9,764 nucleotides of DNA from Candidatus Saccharimonadota bacterium (GTDB taxonomy: Bacteria; Patescibacteriota; Saccharimonadia; Saccharimonadales; Saccharimonadaceae), in NCBI GenBank assembly GCA_018064165.1, contig JAGOZV010000018.1, positions 1 to 9,764 of the forward strand, given 5' to 3'. Shown here in pieces: positions 1-7,065 of the stretch (positions within the stretch are counted from its first letter, which is position 1; every line of letters begins with the position of its first letter). The notes under the pieces are model-generated. The model was not told the DNA's origin and did not search any database. It saw only the letters and a list, made by a program, of their open reading frames with translations. Made by a program: the position numbers and the translations under genes.

Positions 1-2
1 GT

Positions 3-701
3 GATACGAGAATTGTTTCAACGCCTGTTACAATTTCTGAAGTACAAAATAATTCGCCAGCTAAAGAGGCGGGCCTTAAAGCGGGCGACGAAATTTTAGC
101 AATAAATGGCGAAAAAATTACTTCTTTAACTGACTTTACTAATCAAATAAAAAGCCTTGGTTTAACTCCAGCGCAAATAAGTTATAGCAGGGATGGAAAA
201 GAATCTCAGGCAGAAATTAATTTGCGTCAGAACAGCGAAAGAGGAGCAATGGGTGTTAGCTTAATGGGTGCAACAGAAAAATATCGTGCTACATGGTCGG
301 CACCAATTGTTGGCGTGGCAACAACAGCCCAATTAACCGAAGCCAATTTTCGTGGTTTAGGTGAAATGGTGGCTAAATTATTTACCGGAAATGCCAAGCA
401 AGCTGGCGAGAGTGTTGCTGGCCCAGTGGGAATATTAGGAACTCTATTCCCAAGTGCCTCACAAGCTGGTCCCGCTAGCGTTATTCTGTTAGCGGCTATT
501 ATTTCTTTAGCTCTTGCCGTAATGAATTTATTACCAATACCGGGTCTAGACGGTGGCCGCTGGTTTACTATGACGATATTTAAGCTTAGTGGCAAAAAAT
601 TAACTAAAGACATTGAAGACAATATTAACGGAACAGGAATGCTAATATTAATGACTTTGGTTGTAGTTATAACAATAGTAGATATAGGAAAACTCTTCTA
701 G
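3..701 (+). CDS. rseP: RseP-like site-2 intramembrane zinc metalloprotease, 5'-truncated
   Basis: This is the C-terminal 232 residues of a membrane site-2 protease; the start and the HExxH zinc motif lie left of the window. The frame is open from base 3. Residues about 12-75 of the fragment form a PDZ domain, with the typical GLKAGDEILAINGEKI at 24-39. GPVGI follows at 140-144. A hydrophobic segment then leads into NLLPIPGLDGG from residue 175, whose Asp183 (codon 549-551) corresponds to the third zinc ligand of the family. A last membrane helix ends the protein. Members cut transmembrane segments of substrates such as anti-sigma factors or signal-peptide remnants; the substrate here is unknown. 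The stop TAG touches the next gene's ATG, so the two are probably co-translated. The proS gene downstream fits a common rseP-proS neighbourhood. The family call is firm; the specific name rseP is by similarity only. Confidence 0.92.
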   Translation, partial: DTRIVSTPVTISEVQNNSPAKEAGLKAGDEILAINGEKITSLTDFTNQIKSLGLTPAQISYSRDGKESQAEINLRQNSERGAMGVSLMGATEKYRATWSAPIVGVATTAQLTEANFRGLGEMVAKLFTGNAKQAGESVAGPVGILGTLFPSASQAGPASVILLAAIISLALAVMNLLPIPGLDGGRWFTMTIFKLSGKKLTKDIEDNINGTGMLILMTLVVVITIVDIGKLF

Positions 702-1412
702 ATGAAAAAATACACTATGTGGGCAATATTGCCTTTGTGGGTTTATGGTGGCACTATGCTCGGATTTTTTCTCGTAGCAAAATTATTAGAGCTAATGGCA
801 AACTTGGGTGTCTCTTTTCAGGGTGTAAACGAAAATGTTCTACAGTTAGTGTTTCAGGCGGTGTCTTATGTTGGCGCGCTGTTGGTTGTGATTGGTGTGC
901 CATACTTATTCTTTAGAGGAAAAATAAATAAAGAGTTATTTGGTCTAAAGGGAAAAATGAAATGGAAATATCCACTCATTGCTGTGGGTGGCTTTGGTGT
1001 TTATTATATTATTTCTATTTTTCTAACGCTCTTAATGACTTTAATTAATCCAGATTTTGACATTTCTCAAGCACAAGATGTTGGATTTGAGTCGTTAGCT
1101 AGCTCTTCCGATTACGTTTTAGCTTTCCTAGCTCTTGTGGTAATAGCTCCAATTGTAGAAGAAATTATATTTCGTGGTTTTTTGTTCGGTGTTTTAAAAA
1201 AGAACTATCGATTTTGGGTGGCTGCAATCTTAACCAATTTAACTTTTGCTATAGCCCATGGAGCTTGGAACGTAGGAGTGGATACATTCGCACTTAGTTT
1301 GGTGCTATGCTATTTAAGATATAACTACGATTCAATTTACCCCGCAATATTCTTACATATGGTTAAAAATGGCATGGCTTATTTACTGCTTTTCATTATT
1401 AAGCCATTTTAA
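702..1412 (+). CDS. CPBP-family (Abi/CAAX-like) intramembrane metalloprotease
   Basis: A 236-residue, strongly hydrophobic protein with several membrane segments (about 8-30, 45-70, 90-115, 138-152, 170-205, 212-232). It carries all three signature motifs of the CPBP/Abi family: EExxxR at Glu153-Glu154-Arg158, FxxxH at Phe182-His186, and HxxxN at His219-Asn223. The glutamate-histidine set is the presumed active site, so the protein should be catalytically competent. Family members include the eukaryotic CAAX prenyl protease Rce1 and bacterial proteins linked to bacteriocin self-immunity or membrane protein processing; no CAAX substrate can be inferred here. The ATG follows the upstream protease stop with no gap, and AGGAAA at 686-691 could be a weak ribosome site. 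This implies translational coupling. Role unknown beyond membrane proteolysis. Confidence 0.9.
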   Translation: MKKYTMWAILPLWVYGGTMLGFFLVAKLLELMANLGVSFQGVNENVLQLVFQAVSYVGALLVVIGVPYLFFRGKINKELFGLKGKMKWKYPLIAVGGFGVYYIISIFLTLLMTLINPDFDISQAQDVGFESLASSSDYVLAFLALVVIAPIVEEIIFRGFLFGVLKKNYRFWVAAILTNLTFAIAHGAWNVGVDTFALSLVLCYLRYNYDSIYPAIFLHMVKNGMAYLLLFIIKPF

Positions 1413-1422
1413 CTTTTTCTCG

Positions 1423-1431
1423 TGATATACT
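1423..1431 (+). promoter_or_regulatory. Extended -10 promoter of proS, leaderless spacing
   Basis: TGATATACT matches an extended -10 element (TGn followed by a TATAAT-like hexamer). It ends 6 bases before the ATG at 1438, so a start of transcription at the usual distance falls on the A of the start codon. No Shine-Dalgarno sequence and no convincing -35 box are seen. The promoter call is from sequence only. Confidence 0.65.
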
Positions 1432-1437
1432 TATACA

Positions 1438-2856
1438 ATGAATAAGAAGCAAATTCCCAATAAGAAAGAACAGCCATCTGAATGGTATACAACAGTTATT
1501 CGGCTAGCCGATTTAGTAGATTATGGTCCAGCTAAAGGAACAATGATTATTAAGCCGTACGGGTACGCTATTTGGGAATTAATTCAAGAGGCAATGAACG
1601 AAAGAATAAAGAAGCGCGGAGTGGGCAATAGCTATTTCCCACTTTTTATTCCAATGTCTTTTTTGGAAAAAGAGAAAGATCATATAGAAGGCTTTGCGCC
1701 TGAGTTAGCAATAGTTACTCATGGTGGTGGCGAAAAACTAGAAGAGCCGCTGGTGGTGCGACCAACAAGTGAAACAATTATGTATAATTCTTACGCAAAG
1801 TGGATTCATTCATGGCGAGATTTACCGTTAATGATGAACCAATGGAATAACGTAGTTCGCTGGGAAAAACGCACAACGCCATTTTTGCGTACGAGCGAAT
1901 TTTTGTGGCAAGAAGGACACACTGCACACGCAACCCACGAAGAAGCTAAAGAAATGCAAGAATGGGCTATGAATATGTACGTTGAAATATATCGTGACTT
2001 CTTTGCGATAGATGGATACGTTGGTTATAAGTCGCAGTCTGAGCGATTCGCAGGAGCTGCGGACACTTTAACTTACGAAGCAATTATGCCAAGTGGCAAA
2101 GCATTGCAGTCTTGCACGTCTCATGATTTAGGGCAGCATTTTTCTGAGGTGTTTGACATATCTTTTCAAGACAAAGAGGGCAATGAAAGTAAAGTTTGGC
2201 AAACAAGCTGGGGTTTAAGCACCCGCTCTATTGGCGGCTTAATATTAGCTCATGGAGACGACAATGGCTTGCGCATTCCGCCAAAAATTGCTCCAATTCA
2301 AGTGGCGGTTGTACCAGTAAAAATGAGTGGAAAATCTTATGATTACAGTGAAAAAATCACAGAATTGCTTAAAGATATGGGTGTGCGCGCCGAGCTGGAC
2401 ACAAGGGATGATGAATCTTTTGGCTTTAAGGTAAACAAGTGGGAATCTAAGGGGGTTCCGGTCGTCCTTAAATTAGGAGAACGAGAGGCAGACGCCGAAA
2501 CCATTAGTTATCGGAGGCGAGACACCCTTGAGGATGGCACATTCTCTAGTAGCGAGATGAAAACTTTTGTCCCAGAGCTTCTAGAAACTATTCAAAATAA
2601 TATGCTTGTTCAATCTACAGAATTTCGCAACAAGAACACCCGAGAAGCTAAAAACTATGAAGAATTTAAAAAGATAATAAAGCAACACAAAGGTTTTGTG
2701 AAGGTCCACTGGAACGATGACGCAAAAAATGAGGCTAAAATTAAAGAAGAAACAAAGGCTACTAGTCGCTTAAAGCTTAGCGAGCAATCGGAAGGTGTAG
2801 ATTTCTACACTGGTGAGCCAACAAAAGATGTTTGGCTGTTCGCCCAATCTTATTAA
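1438..2856 (+). CDS. proS: Prolyl-tRNA synthetase, archaeal/eukaryotic type, zinc ligands lost
   Basis: A 472-residue class II synthetase that charges tRNA-Pro with proline in the cytoplasm. Its length and order match the short archaeal/eukaryotic-type ProRS: no editing (INS) insertion lies between motifs 2 and 3, and a C-terminal domain ends in the conserved SY. Motif 2 spans 141-166 (RWEKR, then LRTSEFLWQEGHTAHAT) and motif 3 spans 259-274 with Arg263. The anticodon-binding domain runs from about 285 to 385. The C-terminal domain keeps its scaffold (IKEET at 435-439, VWLFAQSY at the end), but the four zinc cysteines of the family appear replaced by Asn426, Asn431, Asp455 and Thr458. Lacking INS, it would depend on a separate enzyme to clear Ala-tRNA-Pro. 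The ATG sits just behind its own -10 element, which supports this start. Confidence 0.97.
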   Translation: MNKKQIPNKKEQPSEWYTTVIRLADLVDYGPAKGTMIIKPYGYAIWELIQEAMNERIKKRGVGNSYFPLFIPMSFLEKEKDHIEGFAPELAIVTHGGGEKLEEPLVVRPTSETIMYNSYAKWIHSWRDLPLMMNQWNNVVRWEKRTTPFLRTSEFLWQEGHTAHATHEEAKEMQEWAMNMYVEIYRDFFAIDGYVGYKSQSERFAGAADTLTYEAIMPSGKALQSCTSHDLGQHFSEVFDISFQDKEGNESKVWQTSWGLSTRSIGGLILAHGDDNGLRIPPKIAPIQVAVVPVKMSGKSYDYSEKITELLKDMGVRAELDTRDDESFGFKVNKWESKGVPVVLKLGEREADAETISYRRRDTLEDGTFSSSEMKTFVPELLETIQNNMLVQSTEFRNKNTREAKNYEEFKKIIKQHKGFVKVHWNDDAKNEAKIKEETKATSRLKLSEQSEGVDFYTGEPTKDVWLFAQSY

Positions 2857-2859
2857 ACG

Positions 2860-2888
2860 TTGACACTGGCATTTAATTTTGATAGAAT
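2860..2888 (+). promoter_or_regulatory. Near-consensus sigma70-type promoter upstream of greA (P1)
   Basis: TTGACA at 2860-2865, a 17-base spacer and TAGAAT at 2883-2888, the latter preceded by TGA as in an extended -10. It is the only site in the window with both a perfect -35 and a good -10. It begins 3 bases after the proS stop. Transcription would start near 2895, about 88 bases before the greA ATG, and would run straight into the hairpin at 2919-2942. Confidence 0.8.
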
Positions 2889-2918
2889 AACATCAACCTA
2901 AAATGTGCTAGAAATACA

Positions 2919-2942
2919 AAAAACGCTATATATAGCGTTTTT
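2919..2942 (+). terminator. Perfect 24-bp palindrome: terminator- or attenuator-like hairpin in the greA leader
   Basis: AAAAACGCTATA is followed directly by its exact reverse complement, TATAGCGTTTTT. As RNA this gives a hairpin with a core ACGCUA/UAGCGU stem, a UAUA loop and a run of five U, the form of a small intrinsic terminator. The symmetric A and T tracts would allow it to act on either strand. It could end the proS transcript. Because P1 lies upstream of it, it could also attenuate P1 transcripts entering greA. As DNA, the same palindrome covers the -35 position of the possible second promoter (P2), so it could be a dimeric operator. The stem has only three G-C pairs, so its strength is uncertain. 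Confidence 0.55.
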
Positions 2943-2951
2943 GGAGGGTTA

Positions 2952-2960
2952 TGATACACT
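2952..2960 (+). promoter_or_regulatory. Possible second greA promoter (P2), extended -10
   Basis: TGATACACT has the TGn plus hexamer form seen at the other genes in this window. A start near 2967 would give a 16-base leader that carries the greA Shine-Dalgarno site and escapes the upstream hairpin. No -35 is recognisable, and the hexamer TACACT is weaker than the others. Confidence 0.35.
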
Positions 2961-2973
2961 TAATATAGGAATA

Positions 2974-2978
2974 AAGGA
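2974..2978 (+). promoter_or_regulatory. Shine-Dalgarno site of greA
   Basis: AAGGA lies 4 bases ahead of the ATG at 2983. It is the clearest Shine-Dalgarno site in the window and favours ATG 2983 over the in-frame GTG at 2905. Confidence 0.6.
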
Positions 2979-2982
2979 AATT

Positions 2983-3438
2983 ATGAATAAGAACTATAGT
3001 ATTACAATTGAAGGAAAGAAAGACTTAGAGAAAGAACTCGAAATTCTTAAAGACAGAAGAGGCGAGATCGCCGATAAAATCGCTGAAGCGCGAGATTTTG
3101 GCGATTTAAGCGAGAACGCTGAATATGACGCTGCTCGTGAAGATCAGGGCATAACAGAGACTCGCATTGCAGAAATTGAAGAAATTCTTAAATATGCAAA
3201 AGTTATCAAAAACAGTGGCAAAGGTAAAGTTCAGCTTGGTAGTGTTGTAGAGCTGAAACTTGGCAAAAAAACTCCAACCTATACAGTTGTTGGGCCCGTA
3301 GAGGCGAATCCGCTAGAGTCTAAAATTAGTAATGAGTCTCCAATAGGCAAAGCGCTTATGGGTAGGCGCATTGGTGATTCTGTTGAAATTGAAACGCCAA
3401 AAGGCAAATTGGTTTACGAAATAATCAGTTTAAAATAA
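2983..3438 (+). CDS. greA: Transcription elongation factor GreA
   Basis: A 151-residue protein of normal GreA length. GreA enters the secondary channel of RNA polymerase and stimulates cleavage of the 3' end of backtracked RNA, rescuing stalled complexes. The N-terminal coiled-coil hairpin (about 10-75) carries the tip sequence ARDFGDLSENAEYDAARE, with the acidic pair Asp41 and Glu44 at the positions used in E. coli GreA. The C-terminal FKBP-like domain (about 80-151) has the usual LGSVVEL, SPIGKALMGRRIGD and VEIETPKG blocks. ATG 2983 is chosen because the N terminus then matches the family and a Shine-Dalgarno site precedes it; a GTG at 2905 in the same frame would add 26 residues that do not look like GreA. 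The leader with two candidate promoters and a hairpin suggests regulated expression. Confidence 0.96.
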   Translation: MNKNYSITIEGKKDLEKELEILKDRRGEIADKIAEARDFGDLSENAEYDAAREDQGITETRIAEIEEILKYAKVIKNSGKGKVQLGSVVELKLGKKTPTYTVVGPVEANPLESKISNESPIGKALMGRRIGDSVEIETPKGKLVYEIISLK

Positions 3439-3455
3439 AATCAACTGCACTAATG

Positions 3456-3464
3456 TGCTAAAAT
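3456..3464 (+). promoter_or_regulatory. Extended -10 promoter of lysS, leaderless spacing
   Basis: TGCTAAAAT (TGn plus TAAAAT) ends 6 bases before the lysS ATG at 3471, predicting transcription from the A of the start codon. No Shine-Dalgarno site is present in the 32-base gap after greA. The nine bases AATTAGAAC at 3462-3470 recur just before serS. Confidence 0.6.
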
Positions 3465-3470
3465 TAGAAC

Positions 3471-4967
3471 ATGGCAACACTTAAAGACTATCGTGATGAG
3501 CGTTTAAAAAAGTTGTCCGAGCTTCGAGCGCTCGGCATTAATCCTTATCCTGCAAAATCTTACAGAACACACAAGCTTAAAGAAGTAAGTGAAAATTTTG
3601 AAACTCTAGAAGGTGAACAAGCAACAGTACTTGGCCGAATTGTTAGTATTAGAAAATTTGGAAAATTAGCCTTTATCGTACTGAAAGACGATAGTGGAAA
3701 ATTGCAATTGTTTTTGCGCGCTGGCGACACAGACCTACTTAACGTAGAAGAGGGCACAGTGGGCATCGAGCAAATTTCTTTATTAGATACCGGAGACTAC
3801 CTAGAGGCGACGGGTGAAATTATTCGGACAAAAACTGGAGAAATATCTTTAGCTGTTAAAAAAATGAAATTGTTGGCAAAAGCGCTTCGTCCAACCCCTG
3901 AAAATCTAGCAGACAAAGAAGAGCGATTAAGGCGTCGTTATTTAGATACGAAAATTAATCAAAATGTTTACGAGCGATACCAACGACGAAGCAAGTTTTG
4001 GCAAGCAACCCGCGATTTTTTGAATCAAAACGATTTCTTGGAAGTGAATATACCTGTTTTAGAACACACAACTGGAGGTGCAGATGCGAATCCATTTGTT
4101 ACTCATATGGACGCCTTAGACCAAGATTTTTATTTACGCATTAGCCAAGAATTACCTTTAAAGCGTTTAATTGGTGGTGGTTACGAAAAAGTGTACGAAA
4201 TTGGACCTCGGTTCAGAAACGAGAATTACACCGATGAGCATCTACCTGAACACGTCGCTTTAGAATGGTATTGGGCCTATGCCGATTGGGAAAAGGGAAT
4301 GTCATTTATGGAAAAAATGTATCAATATGTTATTCAAGAAACTTTTGGCACGTTAAAATTCCAATTTAATAACCAAGAGGTAAATCTAAGTGGCGAGTGG
4401 CCAAAACTCGATTACAATACAATAATTAAAGAGCGATATAATATTGATGTTTACGAAAGTTCTTTAGAAGAAGTAAAGGAAGCTCTTAAAAATAATAATT
4501 TAGAAGTTGAGCAAACAGAAAACAGATCAAGAGGAATTGATAAGCTCTGGAAAAATATTCGCAAAGATATTGCGGGGCCTATTTGGTTAATTAACACGCC
4601 TAAATTTATATCACCACTCGCAAAATCAAGTACAACAGATGAACGCATCGTAGAGCGTTTTCAGCCAGTTATGATGGGTAGCGAACTTGGAAACGGTTAT
4701 AGCGAGCTTAACGACCCAATTGATCAGCTAAATCGTTTTAAAGAGCAACAATCTATGCGTGATGCCGGAGACGATGAGGCAATGATGTTAGATATAGATT
4801 TTATTGAAATGCTTGAATATGGTATGCCACCAACTTGTGGCTGGGGCTATAGTGAAAGAGTTTTCTGGATTTTTGAGGGAGTTACTGCTAGAGAAGGCGT
4901 ACCATTTCCACAATTAAGGAACGAAACTGACCCTGTTACCAAAAGTATTTATCCAGAACTATTCTAG
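3471..4967 (+). CDS. lysS: Class II lysyl-tRNA synthetase with unusual motif 3
   Basis: A 498-residue enzyme that charges tRNA-Lys with lysine. The N-terminal OB-fold anticodon-binding domain covers about 51-140. The catalytic domain follows, with FLEVNIPVLEHTTGGADANP at 189-208 (motif 1 region), motif 2 at 245-262 (FRNE at 248-251), SPLAKS at 381-386, ELGNGYSELNDPIDQ at 405-419 and motif 3 at 451-463 ending in Arg463. These blocks are LysRS hallmarks. Two stretches depart from the family. Motif 2 continues EHLPEHVALEW, where HNPEFT-like sequence is usual. Motif 3 reads PPTCGWGYSER, apparently one residue shorter than the usual PPTxGxGxGIDR. A 15-residue tail follows PFPQLR. Three class II synthetase genes (proS, lysS, serS) lie within 8.4 kb; greA-lysS adjacency is seen in other bacteria. 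The substrate assignment to lysine is strong but rests on family blocks. Confidence 0.94.
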   Translation: MATLKDYRDERLKKLSELRALGINPYPAKSYRTHKLKEVSENFETLEGEQATVLGRIVSIRKFGKLAFIVLKDDSGKLQLFLRAGDTDLLNVEEGTVGIEQISLLDTGDYLEATGEIIRTKTGEISLAVKKMKLLAKALRPTPENLADKEERLRRRYLDTKINQNVYERYQRRSKFWQATRDFLNQNDFLEVNIPVLEHTTGGADANPFVTHMDALDQDFYLRISQELPLKRLIGGGYEKVYEIGPRFRNENYTDEHLPEHVALEWYWAYADWEKGMSFMEKMYQYVIQETFGTLKFQFNNQEVNLSGEWPKLDYNTIIKERYNIDVYESSLEEVKEALKNNNLEVEQTENRSRGIDKLWKNIRKDIAGPIWLINTPKFISPLAKSSTTDERIVERFQPVMMGSELGNGYSELNDPIDQLNRFKEQQSMRDAGDDEAMMLDIDFIEMLEYGMPPTCGWGYSERVFWIFEGVTAREGVPFPQLRNETDPVTKSIYPELF

Positions 4968-4973
4968 TTAACG

Positions 4974-4982
4974 TGATACAAT
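4974..4982 (+). promoter_or_regulatory. Extended -10 promoter of the helicase gene, leaderless spacing
   Basis: TGATACAAT (TGn plus TACAAT) lies in the 22-base gap after lysS and ends 7 bases before the ATG at 4990. No Shine-Dalgarno sequence is present, so a leaderless mRNA is predicted. Confidence 0.6.
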
Positions 4983-4989
4983 TATTATA

Positions 4990-7038
4990 ATGACAAAAAG
5001 CATAACTGGTTATGAAGATTTACCAATTCTTCAGTATAAAGATGATATATTAAAGGCGATTGATGAAAATCAGGTAACGATCGTAGAGGCGGAGACTGGT
5101 GCCGGAAAAAGTACGCAGCTACCCCAGTATTTAGCAGAGCATGGTTATGAACGAATAATAGTAACAGAGCCACGTATTTTGGCCGCTAGAAATTTGAATA
5201 GGCGCACCCGTAAAGAATGGGCGGCTAGAAACAACGAAGACGCTTCAGATGTAATCGGTTATCGAACAGCGAGCGAGCGCGACGATAGTGGTCATACTAA
5301 AATTTTATACTGTACCGATGGGCTTCAGCTTGTGCGTGAGTTAACAGGTATCGGTGTAACTAAAAAACAAGTTTTGGTTTTAGACGAAGTGCACGAGTGG
5401 AACGAAAATATTGAAGTTTTAGTAGCTTGGGCTAAGCGTCGTACGCTAGACGATCCAAATTTTAAAGTCGTAATAATGAGCGCTACCATCGACCTAGGCA
5501 GATTAGCTACATTTTTTAATACAAAATCTGTTATTAGCGTGCCGGGTCGAACTTTTGACGTAGAATGGCATAAAAGCGATAACCTGACTCAAGAAATTTT
5601 TAACGCCATAGATGCGCCCGAAACTAAAAATGTACTGGTGTTCTTACCAGGAAAGTCAGAGATTGAAGCGGTTGGCGAAATAATTTCTCAAAAGGCACAA
5701 GAAAATAACATTATTGTTTTACCCCTTCATAGTCAGCTAGAATTAGACGAGCAACAAAAAGTTTTTGAACATTACCCAGACGGTAAAATTATTCTTTCTA
5801 CAAATATTGCGCAAACCAGTGTTACAATTTCTGACATAGATTTAGTTATAGATAGTGGGCTAGAGCGTCGCATAGAAGTGCGCGATGGCGTAGAAGGTTT
5901 GTTTATTGGGGAAATTTCGCAGTCTGACGTTAAGCAGCGGGCTGGTCGGGCTGGTCGCACGAAAGAGGGCGAATACTATTTAGCAAAGCTAGATGAAATG
6001 CCTTCTTCTAAGTTCGAGAAGCGCGCAGAGTTTGCTACGCCAGAAATTTTACGAACACACATAGACAGAACAGTCTTGAGGTTGGCAAATATTGATTTAG
6101 ATATAGAGCAAATGGACTTCTTCCATAATCCTAGTATGCAATCTATTAAACAGGCGAAGCGAACACTAAAAGCATTGGGTGCGTTAACACCAGCTGGTGG
6201 CATTACAGAGATAGGTCGTAAAATGGAACGTTTTCCGTTATCTTCAAGCTATGCTCGTATGATGGTTCAAGCAGAAAACGAATCGCGCGAAGTTCAAACT
6301 CATCTCGCTACAATTATCGCTCTGCAAGAGGTGGGTGGAATTGTACGAGGCAGTCTGCGCTATTCCGGTTGGAAAAAATTTACACATCAAACAAAATCCG
6401 ATTTGCTTGCAGAGTATGATGTATGGCGCACACTAGACGATATTAACCCAGAAGACTATGAAGAATTAGGTATTATAGCTAAAAATATTGAGAAAGCGCA
6501 ACTAGTTGTAGAAAGATTAGAGCGTGATTTAAATTTAATTCCAAGCGCGCAACTAGGTCGGGCAACTAAGGAAGAAAACATTGCTGTCTCAAAATGTATT
6601 GTGGCTGGTCAAATAGACCAACTGTGGCAACCAGTTAATCGTTATGGTGGAGTAGAGCATATTTTTCATCATCAAAAAAGAGAGCTCTCAAACGGATCTA
6701 TCGTTCGTCGTCCAGATTTAATGGTGGGCACACCGTTTAACTTAGAGGTGCCTCGCAGCGATGGTTCTTTAGAGACGCTAGAACTATTACAGGGAATAAC
6801 AACTGTCGATCCTTTGTGGCTTCCAGACATTGCGCCGAATTTATTTATGCGTAAGCGAAACAAAATTTTATACAAAAAAGGTCGCAAGCAAATTAGATTG
6901 TTTATTTTTAATCAGGCAGAAAAAAGCTCTAGGAATAATAATTCAGGTAACCGCTACAAGCAAGAAGAAGGTAGTAATAATCGACGAAAAAATAAAAAGC
7001 GTATGTCTAAAGGTTTTCGTCGACGTTATGCCAAGTAA
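4990..7038 (+). CDS. DEAH-family ATP-dependent RNA helicase (HrpA/HrpB-like), DEVH box
   Basis: A 682-residue superfamily 2 helicase that should use ATP to remodel RNA or RNA-protein complexes. Motifs in order: I, ETGAGKST at 35-42 (Lys40); Ia, TEPRILAA at 59-66; II, DEVH at 132-135 in place of DEAH; III, SAT at 164-166; V, TNIAQTSVTI at 271-280; VI, QRAGRAGR at 316-323. A winged-helix and HA2-type region follows (about 350-460), then a less conserved part to about 630. It is far shorter than E. coli HrpA (about 1300) and somewhat shorter than HrpB (about 800), so I give no gene symbol. The last 40 or so residues form an Asn/Arg/Lys-rich, probably disordered tail (KSSRNNNSGNR, RRKNKKRMSKGFRRRY) that looks suited to RNA or ribosome contact. 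The start follows a promoter-like -10 with no ribosome site. Its target RNA is unknown. Confidence 0.92.
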   Translation: MTKSITGYEDLPILQYKDDILKAIDENQVTIVEAETGAGKSTQLPQYLAEHGYERIIVTEPRILAARNLNRRTRKEWAARNNEDASDVIGYRTASERDDSGHTKILYCTDGLQLVRELTGIGVTKKQVLVLDEVHEWNENIEVLVAWAKRRTLDDPNFKVVIMSATIDLGRLATFFNTKSVISVPGRTFDVEWHKSDNLTQEIFNAIDAPETKNVLVFLPGKSEIEAVGEIISQKAQENNIIVLPLHSQLELDEQQKVFEHYPDGKIILSTNIAQTSVTISDIDLVIDSGLERRIEVRDGVEGLFIGEISQSDVKQRAGRAGRTKEGEYYLAKLDEMPSSKFEKRAEFATPEILRTHIDRTVLRLANIDLDIEQMDFFHNPSMQSIKQAKRTLKALGALTPAGGITEIGRKMERFPLSSSYARMMVQAENESREVQTHLATIIALQEVGGIVRGSLRYSGWKKFTHQTKSDLLAEYDVWRTLDDINPEDYEELGIIAKNIEKAQLVVERLERDLNLIPSAQLGRATKEENIAVSKCIVAGQIDQLWQPVNRYGGVEHIFHHQKRELSNGSIVRRPDLMVGTPFNLEVPRSDGSLETLELLQGITTVDPLWLPDIAPNLFMRKRNKILYKKGRKQIRLFIFNQAEKSSRNNNSGNRYKQEEGSNNRRKNKKRMSKGFRRRYAK

Positions 7039-7047
7039 ATCAAAAAG

Positions 7048-7056
7048 TGTTACAAT
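7048..7056 (+). promoter_or_regulatory. Extended -10 promoter of pyrD, near-leaderless
   Basis: TGTTACAAT (TGn plus TACAAT) sits in the 27-base gap after the helicase gene and ends 9 bases before the ATG at 7066. Predicted transcripts would have 0-3 leader bases. No Shine-Dalgarno sequence is seen. Confidence 0.55.
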
Positions 7057-7065
7057 AAGTTACAG

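Noticed and set aside
227..622. Open frame of 131 codons on the - strand opposite the site-2 protease
   Set aside because: It is fully antisense to a well-supported protease gene, its translation matches no family I recognise, and it has no promoter or ribosome site. It is a shadow of the coding strand.
1401..1420. T-rich stretch after the CPBP gene as a terminator
   Set aside because: There is a short T run but no inverted repeat before it able to form a stem.
2905..2982. In-frame GTG start giving a 177-residue GreA
   Set aside because: The extra 26 residues run through the palindrome and do not resemble GreA. The family N terminus and a Shine-Dalgarno site both point to ATG 2983.
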